Position numbers and translations under genes: made by a program. From Pseudoalteromonas sp. N1230-9 (lineage in GTDB: Bacteria; Pseudomonadota; Gammaproteobacteria; Enterobacterales; Alteromonadaceae), in assembly GCF_032716425.1 (NCBI RefSeq), contig NZ_CP090419.1:2110001-2174000 (forward strand): a stretch of 64,000 bases of DNA. The letters are read 5' to 3'. The notes below the pieces were generated by a model. It did no database searches. It worked only from the letters and a program-made list of their open reading frames with translations, and had not been told where the DNA came from. Positions 33,454 through 42,263 of the stretch are shown here, one piece after another; position 1 is the stretch's first letter, and each line of letters starts with the position of its first letter.

Positions 33454-36239
33454 TGCAAAGCCAAAGCCTTTACGGACTCAGCAAACTTGCACTTTTAAAT
33501 ACCGCTGGCTATGCAAAATGCGTGATCCCTTTGGATAAAAGCAGCTCAATTTGTGCACCCAACAATACCGGTAAAAGCTCGGTAATTAATGCCCTGCAAT
33601 TTCCACTGATCAATGATTTACGTCTAACAGAATGGGATGGCCACGATTTAGACGAAACCCGAAAATTCTACTTTTCGTCAGATCAATCCTATATTTTACT
33701 CGAAGCCGATTTACCAAACGGCCCAGTGGTGATTGGTGTTGCTGGCCTTGGTAAAATTGCTGGTTACGCGCATCAGTTTTTTTGCTATCAAGGTAAGTTG
33801 AACCTTGAGCACTACACCCAAGGCAAAACCATTGTAAAATTCACCAAGCTTTTTAATCACTTAAAAGACCAAGGTTTCAATCCAATTGAATTAAAAGCGC
33901 AAGAGCTAAACGCCCTACTCACTGGCGGCGCAACCCCGTTTGATGGCGATATCAACTTAAAGATGATCCCGCTTAACAACGTGCAAGATTCAGCGATTTA
34001 TAAAGAAATTTTTCGCCGTATCCTTAACTTGCATAAGTTAGGTGCCAGTGATGTTAAACGCTTTATGTTGCGTGTATTTGAGCGTCATATGTCAAACTCA
34101 CGGGTCGATTTTTATGAAGTGTGGCGACGTTCATTTGATAAAGTGAATCGCGCCAAACGTGAATTAAAAGCCCTTGAGTCAATGCAAGAGCCAATCGCAG
34201 CTCTTGAATCTATGCTTGAAAACCAAACAGTTTTAAAAGGTAAGCTTGCTGCCTATGCGCCAAAAATTGACCAAGCACTGATTGACTTTGAAACCTATCA
34301 ACAAGAGCAACTCACTGAGCTAAATATTGCCCTTGAAGATATCGAACACGAAAAGCACGAGTTCGACCAAAAGCAACAGCTGTATATTCAGCAATCGCGT
34401 GATATTGAGCGTAAACAAACTCAAATTGAACAATGGTTTTTAGACTATCGAGCGCTTAAATCTGAGTTTGAACTAGTTAACAAGGCCACTTTAAAAGTAA
34501 GCCTTACGCAGCTTAAGCAAGATTATGAATCGCTATCGCATTCGTTAAGCAGTGCCCAAGGTCAAAGCTTGCACACGCTAGATTACCGTATTAGCGAAAC
34601 ACAAAAGCAAATTAAGAGCTTAAAACTGCAGCTGAAGAACCTCGAGTTCAATTTATTCACCCGTATGCGTGAAGATTTGTCTTTAAAAGAAGTGGAAGAA
34701 ATTTCGCGTATTCTAAACCCTGATATCTTATCATTTGCCACCACCAGCAATGGTGATGTTGATATCACAGACGAAGATGCCTTTGGTGAGTTTTTAGAGC
34801 TGTTATCAGCAAACGTGAAAGGCGGAGTACTGACTCTTCCTGGCGCAAGCATTAAACTGAAAAAACTAAGTCCTGTGCAAATGCAAACGGGCGAAAATAA
34901 AGAGCAACTAACCGCGCAACTCGCTGCACTTGAAAATTCATTAAAAGAGTTTAAACAACAGCGCGAAGTGGCTGCTAATGTCGCCGAAAAGCAAAAAGAA
35001 AAAGATGCCTTATATGATGAACTAATGGCCTCTGAAGAAGCATTAAAACGCTTTGAACAATTTGAAGTGATGCAGCAATCTGTGGATGCGCAAACTTTGC
35101 TAAAAGAGCAATTAAATGCAGAGCGCGAACAAGTTGACGACTACCTGCAAGACATTCAAAAGAACAGTGGCTCAATTAGCGACCGTCGTTCAATTATCAA
35201 ATCGAAAAAAGATTTGCTTGCGCGCCAAGCTGACCGTTTACGTCAAGTTAAATCTGAACGTATTGATCACACGCTTGATTTTTACTCTGGCAAAGTGACT
35301 CCATACATGATTGAAATCAGTATTGATTTTGATAACTTAAGCGATCTCATCCATCACTTTAACAAGGACTGCCAAGAGCTACGAAACTTTGATATCAACG
35401 TACGTAACACCTACATGCATATTTACAATGCGGGTATTACTAAATTTGATAACGAAAACGATGAGTTTACTAAATACGAAAAGCTTATTAGCGCGTTTCA
35501 TAACATTGATAACGAGCGTGATGCCGTTGAGCGTCAAGGCCGCGTTGCGTTAACCGAAGTCGCCGCCACCATTAAAGGCTTGCGCGAAGACTTAGACCGC
35601 CTACGCCGCGAAATGAATAGCTTTAATAAAGGGATTAGCCAGCACCGAATCTCTAACCTTCAAGCATTCAAAATTAATGTTATTCCGCGCAAGATGCTGG
35701 TTGATAGTATTGATACCATTATCAGTACCTCAAATCAGTTTGAGCAAGGCGATACCCTCGATTTATTAAGCCAAGAGCCTTATAGCGAATCTGCGGTAAA
35801 CGAAGCAAAAGATCATTTAATTAAGCTTGCTTCAGAAAAAGCCGGTTTAACACTGACCGACTTATTCGATATTCGTTTTGAAGTGGTGAATCGTGCTGGT
35901 GACACTGAGCACTTCGAAAAAATCGATTCAGCAGGTTCTAACGGTACACGTATCACTATTAAACTATTATGCGGCATGCTATTCATTCGCTATCTATTAA
36001 GTGATCAAGAACAAAACCTGTATCGTATTCCTATTTATATTGATGAAGCGGCAGATATCGACCCACAAAACCAAAAAGCAATTATCGAAACGGCTCTGAG
36101 CTTTGGTTTTGTGCCTATTTTTGCTTCTGTTAAACCACAAGTAAGTTGCGACTACATTGTACCTATTCGTACAGTAAAAGATGGCGCACAAAACTGGGTA
36201 GACGAAAAAGACTGGATCGAAGTAGAACACAGTACTTAA
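33453..36239 (+). CDS. mksB: SMC-like condensin ATPase MksB
   Basis: 928 residues, the short-armed size typical of MksB/JetC. N-terminal Walker A is APNNTGKSS (residues 35-43). Long coiled coils (about 270-400 and 490-600) flank a hinge-like region. The C-terminal part has the signature-like SNGTRITIKLL and Walker B IPIYIDEAADID. The complex should organise DNA. No MksG/JetD nuclease gene follows, so a plasmid-restricting Wadjet role is less likely than chromosome organisation. Confidence 0.85.
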   Translation: MQSQSLYGLSKLALLNTAGYAKCVIPLDKSSSICAPNNTGKSSVINALQFPLINDLRLTEWDGHDLDETRKFYFSSDQSYILLEADLPNGPVVIGVAGLGKIAGYAHQFFCYQGKLNLEHYTQGKTIVKFTKLFNHLKDQGFNPIELKAQELNALLTGGATPFDGDINLKMIPLNNVQDSAIYKEIFRRILNLHKLGASDVKRFMLRVFERHMSNSRVDFYEVWRRSFDKVNRAKRELKALESMQEPIAALESMLENQTVLKGKLAAYAPKIDQALIDFETYQQEQLTELNIALEDIEHEKHEFDQKQQLYIQQSRDIERKQTQIEQWFLDYRALKSEFELVNKATLKVSLTQLKQDYESLSHSLSSAQGQSLHTLDYRISETQKQIKSLKLQLKNLEFNLFTRMREDLSLKEVEEISRILNPDILSFATTSNGDVDITDEDAFGEFLELLSANVKGGVLTLPGASIKLKKLSPVQMQTGENKEQLTAQLAALENSLKEFKQQREVAANVAEKQKEKDALYDELMASEEALKRFEQFEVMQQSVDAQTLLKEQLNAEREQVDDYLQDIQKNSGSISDRRSIIKSKKDLLARQADRLRQVKSERIDHTLDFYSGKVTPYMIEISIDFDNLSDLIHHFNKDCQELRNFDINVRNTYMHIYNAGITKFDNENDEFTKYEKLISAFHNIDNERDAVERQGRVALTEVAATIKGLREDLDRLRREMNSFNKGISQHRISNLQAFKINVIPRKMLVDSIDTIISTSNQFEQGDTLDLLSQEPYSESAVNEAKDHLIKLASEKAGLTLTDLFDIRFEVVNRAGDTEHFEKIDSAGSNGTRITIKLLCGMLFIRYLLSDQEQNLYRIPIYIDEAADIDPQNQKAIIETALSFGFVPIFASVKPQVSCDYIVPIRTVKDGAQNWVDEKDWIEVEHST

Positions 36240-36386
36240 TACAACATGTCATGGATGACTGTATTTACAATCAATTACAGTACTTTTTTTGAAATGTGCC
36301 ATAGTAAATAAATAATCATTCAGTTGAATTATTTTTGTGTTATGTTATCAAATAAGTAGTGGAAATTTTGCCAAGGAGCAAACAGT

Positions 36387-36935
36387 ATGAAAAACTTATT
36401 AATCGCCACGGCTGTATTACTTTTAGCGGCTTGTGCCAAAACCCCTGATTGGGATTACGACAAATCAGCAGACTTTAGCAACTATCAAACTTTCTCTTGG
36501 GTTCCTAACGCGAGCCTAACTAAGAATGTTGCAAACTACCAAATTAGCCCGTTAATGGAAAAACGTGTACGTGAAGCCGTTAATGCTGAGCTTGAAAAAA
36601 ACGGTATGAAACTTGTTGATATGGCACAAGCAGATGTACTTATTAACTACCATGCATCGGTTGATAAAAAAATCGACGTTGATACCTTTAATGTCGGTTA
36701 CGGCGCACGCTGGAACTATTGGGGCATGGGTTACAACACGCAAACAACTACTCGCGAATATGAAGTAGGCACACTGATTTTAGACGTGGTAGACCGCGCT
36801 TCTAACCAACTAGTTTGGCGTGGTGCAAAAGAAGGTCGTTTGCAAAAAAACCAAACACCTGAAAAACGCACTGAGATAATTAAAGAGACAGTTGCTAATA
36901 TTCTAAGTAACTTCCCGCCAAAACCTCAGCAGTAA
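36387..36935 (+). CDS. DUF4136 family lipoprotein
   Basis: 182 residues with a lipobox LLLAAC (Cys about 16). The start of the mature protein (DFSNYQTFSW) and the later VGTLILDVVDRASNQLVWRG are hallmarks of the DUF4136 family of cell-envelope lipoproteins. Function unknown. AAGGAG precedes the ATG. Own terminator; not part of the mks operon. Confidence 0.85.
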   Translation: MKNLLIATAVLLLAACAKTPDWDYDKSADFSNYQTFSWVPNASLTKNVANYQISPLMEKRVREAVNAELEKNGMKLVDMAQADVLINYHASVDKKIDVDTFNVGYGARWNYWGMGYNTQTTTREYEVGTLILDVVDRASNQLVWRGAKEGRLQKNQTPEKRTEIIKETVANILSNFPPKPQQ

Positions 36936-36953
36936 AGTGTTAACACATCGTTT

Positions 36954-36979
36954 AAAAGCTCACAAATTGTGAGCTTTTT
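36954..36979 (+). terminator. Terminator after the DUF4136 lipoprotein gene
   Basis: AAAAGCTCACAA and TTGTGAGCTTTT pair perfectly, followed by T residues. Confidence 0.9.
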
Positions 36980-37120
36980 TATATATACGGCAAGCTTAAC
37001 AACGGTTTGAGCTTGAAAAACAACCAGATTTAAAATAATAAATTTTCAAATAGTTCTAACTATGATAGATTTGATATAGGTATTTAAAGGATTAAAATAA
37101 GCTAATTGAAGGATTAAGCT

Positions 37121-38131
37121 ATGCCAAACAATTCATCTTTCGAACTAAAAGTTAAAAAACTTTTTCCTAACCAAGTTCTTCAAGAAATGTATGCTTCTCT
37201 CGATTCTGACCCTGAATTTAGACATGCTGGTATTATTTTTGAAGCAGAGAAGGACCGCTTCTCTAAGCTTTCTGTAAACCCAGCTAGTTTGATGCTCGAT
37301 CCGAAAAGTCATTATGACAAGAAAATACTGAGGGTAAGTTGCAGAGCAGATAGGAAAAATATTTATATTCGCGAGTTCCTTTATCCAAAGCAAATGAAAC
37401 TAGATAAGAAAATTGACAGTATTAATTCCTCACTATGGAATGAGTCTTTAAGCACAGGTATTTCTTGTATTGGAGCGGCTTCAGGTTGGGTTTTGGTTAT
37501 CACTGAAATGGGGGCTGGTACCGTAACAGTTGGCGCTACTTGGGCTGCAATTCCGTTGACACTAACAGCAACTACTGCAGCAACTTTTCAGTGTGGAGTT
37601 GGTACAGGCCGCATTTTAAATCACTTAACTGGTAATGCTGAATACAACCAATGGCTAGATGCATCCCCCACTTTTTCAACTTTAATGCTTACTCTAGATA
37701 TTGTTCAAGTTGCGGATCTGAGTAAAGCTGGCTTAGAAGCTGGTTCTTTGTTAGTTAAATTTAAAAAAAATAAGGCTCTTGGGCAAAATCAGTTATTGAA
37801 AATGTATAAAGGTATGACTCGAGAAAACCGTAAGAAACTTGCTGTCGAAATTTTAAAACTCAAAAACCCTCAATTAGCTAATAACCAAAAATTACTTCAA
37901 AAAGTTATACGTGGGCAAGTGCTGTTAGATGATGGAACACGAGCTACAAAAGTATATACTCAAGCACAAGTACAAAGGTTAATTAGAAGCTCATTCTACA
38001 AAGCATTTGTTAATAAGTCATCACTAGCTACGGGAGCAGGAGCTGCAGCTACGTTATATGGAAGTGCCCGCAACTTACCTGATAACACAAAAAAAACAGC
38101 AAGTTTCGTTATTGGCATTGCTACACTTTAG
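37121..38131 (+). CDS. Effector-like protein with central hydrophobic hairpin, unknown
   Basis: 336 residues. Residues about 110-165 form two long Gly/Ala-rich hydrophobic helices (ISCIGAASGWVLVI, AAIPLTLTATTAATF), followed by a soluble helical basic region and another Gly/Ala stretch near the C-terminus. There is no signal peptide. The layout, soluble head, hydrophobic hairpin, basic tail, resembles proteins found beside type VI or contact-toxin genes, but none of those is in view. It heads a four-gene AT-rich operon. Function is not assigned. Confidence 0.6.
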   Translation: MPNNSSFELKVKKLFPNQVLQEMYASLDSDPEFRHAGIIFEAEKDRFSKLSVNPASLMLDPKSHYDKKILRVSCRADRKNIYIREFLYPKQMKLDKKIDSINSSLWNESLSTGISCIGAASGWVLVITEMGAGTVTVGATWAAIPLTLTATTAATFQCGVGTGRILNHLTGNAEYNQWLDASPTFSTLMLTLDIVQVADLSKAGLEAGSLLVKFKKNKALGQNQLLKMYKGMTRENRKKLAVEILKLKNPQLANNQKLLQKVIRGQVLLDDGTRATKVYTQAQVQRLIRSSFYKAFVNKSSLATGAGAAATLYGSARNLPDNTKKTASFVIGIATL

Positions 38132-38140
38132 AGTTTTCCT

Positions 38141-39028
38141 ATGAGTAAAAGAATATTATCTGAGCTGAAACTAAAATACCTTTTAATATCTATTCTTTTA
38201 ATTGGGTTTTTTGTAGGTTTTTTTGACTTAAGCGGTTCTAGTCCAAACTTAGATTCCTACAAAGCAGTTCACATTCAAGACAAGCTGTCTAATGATGAGA
38301 TGTCACCTAGAATGATAGTAATCCCAGCAGGAATAGGCACCATAGGTGGGGAAAACTTCCGCTCATTTCAAAACGAGGCTCCTATATTTCAAGTAAAAAT
38401 AGAGTCCCCTTTCGCGTTAAGTGAAACTGAAATAACGTTTGAGCAATATGATCTGTTTTGTAAAACCACTGGGCACTCATGCCCTGAAGATGAAGGCTGG
38501 GGGCGAAAGCATCAGCCTGTAGTAAATGTTTCGTGGTTTGATGCTGTAGCTTACACAAAATGGTTAAGTAGTGAAACAGGTAATGTTTATCGTTTACCAA
38601 GTGAGATCGAGTGGGAGTATGCAGCTCGAGGTGGAACCGATGATAAATTTTGGTGGGGTAATACATACAAACAAGGCATCGATCACTGTGATAGAGATTT
38701 AGGAAACTGCCCTAAAGGCACTGATGCAGGTCACCCATGGCGAGTTAAAACACTAAATGCAAATCCTTTTGGCTTATTTGATATGACATCTAATGTGTCA
38801 GAATGGGTCAATGATTGTTATTCTGATAACCGCAATGTTGCTAGTGAAATTTCTCACACAGGTTTTGATAACAAATGCAGAGAGAAAGTTACTAAGGGGG
38901 CAAACTGGATGACCGCTCAACCTTACGTACATCATTCTCTTAGAATAGGCTTGGATAATAATTACATTTCATATGCTGTTGGGTTTAGGGTCCTTAGAGA
39001 AATTAAAAAAGACGATATAAAGGAATAA
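38141..39028 (+). CDS. SUMF1/EgtB/PvdO-fold protein, membrane-anchored
   Basis: 295 residues. An N-terminal membrane helix (about 10-28) followed by a formylglycine-generating-enzyme-like domain: PVVNVSWFDAVAYTKWL, YRLPSEIEWEYAARGG, NPFGLFDMTSNVSEW and the closing VGFRVLR. The active-site Cys pair of true formylglycine enzymes, expected before the final motif, is absent (ANWMTAQPYVHHSLR), so sulfatase activation is unlikely. It starts nine bases after the effector-like gene. Role unknown, perhaps binding or modifying its neighbour. Confidence 0.8.
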   Translation: MSKRILSELKLKYLLISILLIGFFVGFFDLSGSSPNLDSYKAVHIQDKLSNDEMSPRMIVIPAGIGTIGGENFRSFQNEAPIFQVKIESPFALSETEITFEQYDLFCKTTGHSCPEDEGWGRKHQPVVNVSWFDAVAYTKWLSSETGNVYRLPSEIEWEYAARGGTDDKFWWGNTYKQGIDHCDRDLGNCPKGTDAGHPWRVKTLNANPFGLFDMTSNVSEWVNDCYSDNRNVASEISHTGFDNKCREKVTKGANWMTAQPYVHHSLRIGLDNNYISYAVGFRVLREIKKDDIKE

Positions 39029-39029
39029 A

Positions 39030-39329
39030 ATGAAATTAACTTGCCCAAACTGTAAAACTAAAATAGCGACTAAAGATATAAAAAAGGTTAACAAAAACAA
39101 CCTCTTTATTGAAAATCAATGTCCCTCTTGTCAAGCATGGTTTTGCTTAAATAAAACACAGACGATTTTAAAAATCGTTGGTATTTCTTTATTGTTAATA
39201 ACTAGCTTACTTAATATTTTTAATATTAAAACTGAATATAGCCTAGCTTTTTCGATCATTGGTTTTATAGGCATTTTTATTGCGCTCATCATCACTTTCT
39301 TTGGTAAATATGACGCGGTTAAAAAATAA
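39030..39329 (+). CDS. Zinc-ribbon two-helix membrane protein
   Basis: 99 residues. CPNC (residues 5-8) and CPSC form a zinc-ribbon-like knuckle with long loop; two membrane helices follow (about 46-64 and 70-90). It starts one base after the SUMF1-fold gene. In an effector-like operon, a small membrane protein is a natural immunity candidate, but there is no direct evidence. Confidence 0.7.
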   Translation: MKLTCPNCKTKIATKDIKKVNKNNLFIENQCPSCQAWFCLNKTQTILKIVGISLLLITSLLNIFNIKTEYSLAFSIIGFIGIFIALIITFFGKYDAVKK

Positions 39330-39654
39330 AAGAAAGTTAAAAGTAAAGTATGCTGATATCAGTGATACTAGAGTACTACTGAATCAAATCGCCTTTACAT
39401 TATTTTTATGGGTCACGGGAGTTACCTTAATAACTCTTGCTATAAGATTCATCTATGAAGGTTATATTTTGACTCCTACAGATTACCGAACCGACTCTGA
39501 CATTTATTTTTTCTCGACGACCCCCTTTTCATATGTCTTTAATCTCCTTTTTTACTTAGGGGGTGGCGCTTATTGTTTAGCAGCGCCCTATCTTTTTAGA
39601 AAACACTTTCCCCGCAAGAAAGACCAAAAATCAAATCACAGAAATACAAAATAA
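39310..39654 (+). CDS. Small two-helix membrane protein
   Basis: 114 residues from the ATG at 39310, overlapping the previous gene by 20 bases. A basic start (TRLKNKRKLKVK) and two membrane segments (about 25-48 and 72-95) with a Pro- and Thr-rich loop between, then a basic tail. Last gene of the operon. No family recognised. Confidence 0.65.
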   Translation: MTRLKNKRKLKVKYADISDTRVLLNQIAFTLFLWVTGVTLITLAIRFIYEGYILTPTDYRTDSDIYFFSTTPFSYVFNLLFYLGGGAYCLAAPYLFRKHFPRKKDQKSNHRNTK

Positions 39655-39846
39655 GTTTACTAAAACTAAACGCCATTTTAGTTGATCGCGCCCTGAAGTG
39701 ACCCCCAGCATGGTTTTTTATTACCTATTGAAATCTGGTTGGAGTGGTATAACTGAGTGATTCAGATACAATAGCCGCAATTTTTCAGTGAGCCCCTATA
39801 GTGTTCACTGCCCTAGGTAAATCAAATACATTCAAGAGAGTTTTAG

Positions 39847-41685
39847 ATGGTACGCGCAGTACAGCTTACACTTCCCGCTTTATTCGTCACTTGCTCAGTG
39901 CTAGCAGAAGACGCAAACAATATTGAACAAATCACCGTTGAAGTCTCAGCAACCGCAAACAAGGAGCCTGTCGGCACTTTTGATGCGCCTGTATCAAATT
40001 TAGAATATGACCCCCGTGTAGATTTGCAATCGCGCAATATGGCTGAAGCACAAGCTGATGTAACCATCCGTGGTGGTATTTTCGAAAATACCGGCTTTCG
40101 TGTTGGCAGTAGTACCTTATTCGACCCACAATCGGGTCACTACTTCGCTGAAATTCCTGTTGCGCCACAAATGCTTACTGGCCCTGCCATTTTAACAGGT
40201 GCTGATAACGCACTGTATGGCATGAACAGCTCCGTTGGCACAGTTTCATTTGGCTGGCGTCCTATCACAAGCACTGGGAGTGTTTCACTTGGCACTGGCA
40301 CAAATGACTTTAACTTATTAAGTATTCATGCTGCCCACAGCCAAAAGCTTGAAAGTATGCCCGATTGGCGGTTAGGGTTTGAAGGTGAATATTCAAACTC
40401 GCAAAGTGATGGCTCAATTGATAATGGCGATCACGACTTTGAACGTGCCTCAGCGCGCATTCAACTTGCCAGTGACTCATCACAAACTGATTTAATGTTC
40501 GGACGCCAAGAGAAGTTTTTTGGTTGGCCGAACCTTTACACACCATTTAATTTTAACGAAACTGAAGATCTTGAAACCAAGCTATTGATGCTAAACCACA
40601 AACAAATGTATGGTGAAAACAATAGTTTTGAAGTAACAGGTTATTATCGCAAACATAACGACCATTACATTTTGTCTCGTGAAAACCCAGCTATATTTGA
40701 AGCGTTTCATGAAACCACGGTTAAATCATTAGGTTTGTCGGGTCGTCATTCGCTCAATAACAGCTTTGCAGTTAACTACTCAGGACAGTTTATTGCTGAT
40801 TCAATTGAATCAACATCTCTTGAAAACAACTTTACCTCACGCAATTACACTAAACTAAGTATCTTGCCTGAGTACAAGACTGCCCTTGCATCTAATAAAG
40901 AACTTACTGTTCGTGTTGGTGCTGCATTTGATGATACTAACCGTGATAGCTCAGATACCTCTTTTATTGCCGATGCAAGCCTGAAAGTGGTTAATCAAAA
41001 TGGCAGTGAACATACTTGGTATGCATCATACGCAGAAGCAACACAAGTTCCCGGTTATACCGCCATAGGCGGCAGCGAAACGGGCGGATTATTTAGAAGT
41101 AACTACGACCTTGAGCGCGAAACGACTGATAACCTTGAGCTAGGTTTATTGATTGAAGAGTCATCTTGGCGTTTAGATTCAGCTATCTTCTACCGTAAAG
41201 ATAAAAACCTTACGGATTGGACATATCGCTTTGATGCAACCTCAGCACGTTTTGCAAACCCAGTTGATATAGACACCTTAGGTGTTGAATTTCTTGCGAA
41301 TAAATCGTTTGACAACACAGAGCTAATTGCCAGTTACACCTATTTAGAAAAATCAGAAGACTATGGCACGGCAGATATTGATGCCAGCTTTTATGCGCTT
41401 AACTACCCTGACCACCGTGTAACACTGGGTGCAGTATGGCAGCCTATGGATGTACTTGAACTGCGCATTGATAACGAATGGCGTAAGCAACATAGAAACC
41501 GCCTACGCAGCTCTGACGATGAAGCCTTCTTTACTCAATTAACGCTAAAATTCACGCCAGCTCAGCTTGAGAATGTGTTTATCACTTTTGCTGCTGACAA
41601 CATTTGGGATGAATCATTCGAAGAAGTCCCAGGTACTCCAGGCCGCGGCGAGCAATACACGCTAAGCGCGACTTATACGTGGTAA
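39847..41685 (+). CDS. TonB-dependent receptor-like outer membrane protein
   Basis: 612 residues, at the short end of the family. Signal peptide (to about residue 20), then a plug region with QADVTIRGGIFENTGFRV and GADNALYGMNSSVGTVSF, and a beta barrel ending in YTLSATYTW with C-terminal aromatic. A classical TonB box is not obvious (EQITVEVSA may be it). It takes up an unknown chelate or vitamin. No neighbouring binding protein or regulator. Confidence 0.85.
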   Translation: MVRAVQLTLPALFVTCSVLAEDANNIEQITVEVSATANKEPVGTFDAPVSNLEYDPRVDLQSRNMAEAQADVTIRGGIFENTGFRVGSSTLFDPQSGHYFAEIPVAPQMLTGPAILTGADNALYGMNSSVGTVSFGWRPITSTGSVSLGTGTNDFNLLSIHAAHSQKLESMPDWRLGFEGEYSNSQSDGSIDNGDHDFERASARIQLASDSSQTDLMFGRQEKFFGWPNLYTPFNFNETEDLETKLLMLNHKQMYGENNSFEVTGYYRKHNDHYILSRENPAIFEAFHETTVKSLGLSGRHSLNNSFAVNYSGQFIADSIESTSLENNFTSRNYTKLSILPEYKTALASNKELTVRVGAAFDDTNRDSSDTSFIADASLKVVNQNGSEHTWYASYAEATQVPGYTAIGGSETGGLFRSNYDLERETTDNLELGLLIEESSWRLDSAIFYRKDKNLTDWTYRFDATSARFANPVDIDTLGVEFLANKSFDNTELIASYTYLEKSEDYGTADIDASFYALNYPDHRVTLGAVWQPMDVLELRIDNEWRKQHRNRLRSSDDEAFFTQLTLKFTPAQLENVFITFAADNIWDESFEEVPGTPGRGEQYTLSATYTW

Positions 41686-41696
41686 CCAAAAACAAC

Positions 41697-41723
41697 AATG
41701 CCAGTCAATTTGACTGGCATTTT
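41697..41723 (+). terminator. Terminator after the receptor gene
   Basis: AATGCCAGTCA and TGACTGGCATT pair perfectly around ATT, followed by TTT. Confidence 0.88.
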
Positions 41724-41857
41724 CCTATCGCGTTACCGTCTAAGATATCTAACGAACCATAACCAAAATTATATTAAATGCCATAAATAAAACTTTGGTT
41801 ATAAAAAACACAACTGATCCCAGTAACCGTTAAAAAATGTTAAAGGTTTAATCTTTT

Positions 41858-42118
41858 TTAAGTCATCTGCTCAAGTTCAGTAATTAAATACAGTGCTTGT
41901 TCGTTAGTCTTACCACACACATCAATAGTGGCAGAAAAGTCGCTACACACCTTTGGCCTTGAGGCATCACCAAATAATTTACATAGGTTATTATCGTCAA
42001 GTTGAATACAGCGCTCTCCCGCCGCTTTCCCGTTTGGCATTCCTGGTATCGGTGAGCTAATACTAGGTGCAATACAACAGGCGCCACAGCCTAATCTACA
42101 TGCCATTTTATCTGTCAT
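41858..42118 (-). CDS. YkgJ family cysteine cluster protein
   Basis: 86 residues with Cys residues arranged as CRLGCGACC near the N-terminus, then ERCIQL, NLCKLF and KVCSDF, the pattern of the YkgJ/CxxCxxCC zinc or iron-sulfur binding family. Cytosolic. Function unknown in general. It is divergent from the RND adaptor gene. Confidence 0.85.
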   Translation of the reverse strand: MTDKMACRLGCGACCIAPSISSPIPGMPNGKAAGERCIQLDDNNLCKLFGDASRPKVCSDFSATIDVCGKTNEQALYLITELEQMT

Positions 42119-42263
42119 TGAGTACCCCTTTTAGAACCTTTGTAGCGTCTTTGTAATATGTGCAATGCTTTGTTACATCTTCAAACGCCTTGTAAACACT
42201 TTATTGCGTATGCTTAGCCTATCAAGTTTATTTTAATTACCGTCAACCGTGAGGGACTATCCC

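Noticed and set aside
31631..36239. Wadjet (JetABCD) plasmid-defence system
   Set aside because: The defining JetD/MksG nuclease gene is absent; the next gene is a DUF4136 lipoprotein.
36258..36284. LexA-like box downstream of mksB (CTGT...ACAG)
   Set aside because: The spacing between CTGT and ACAG is far longer than the required eight bases.
38141..39028. True formylglycine-generating enzyme
   Set aside because: The catalytic Cys residues are missing and there is no sulfatase gene in the window.
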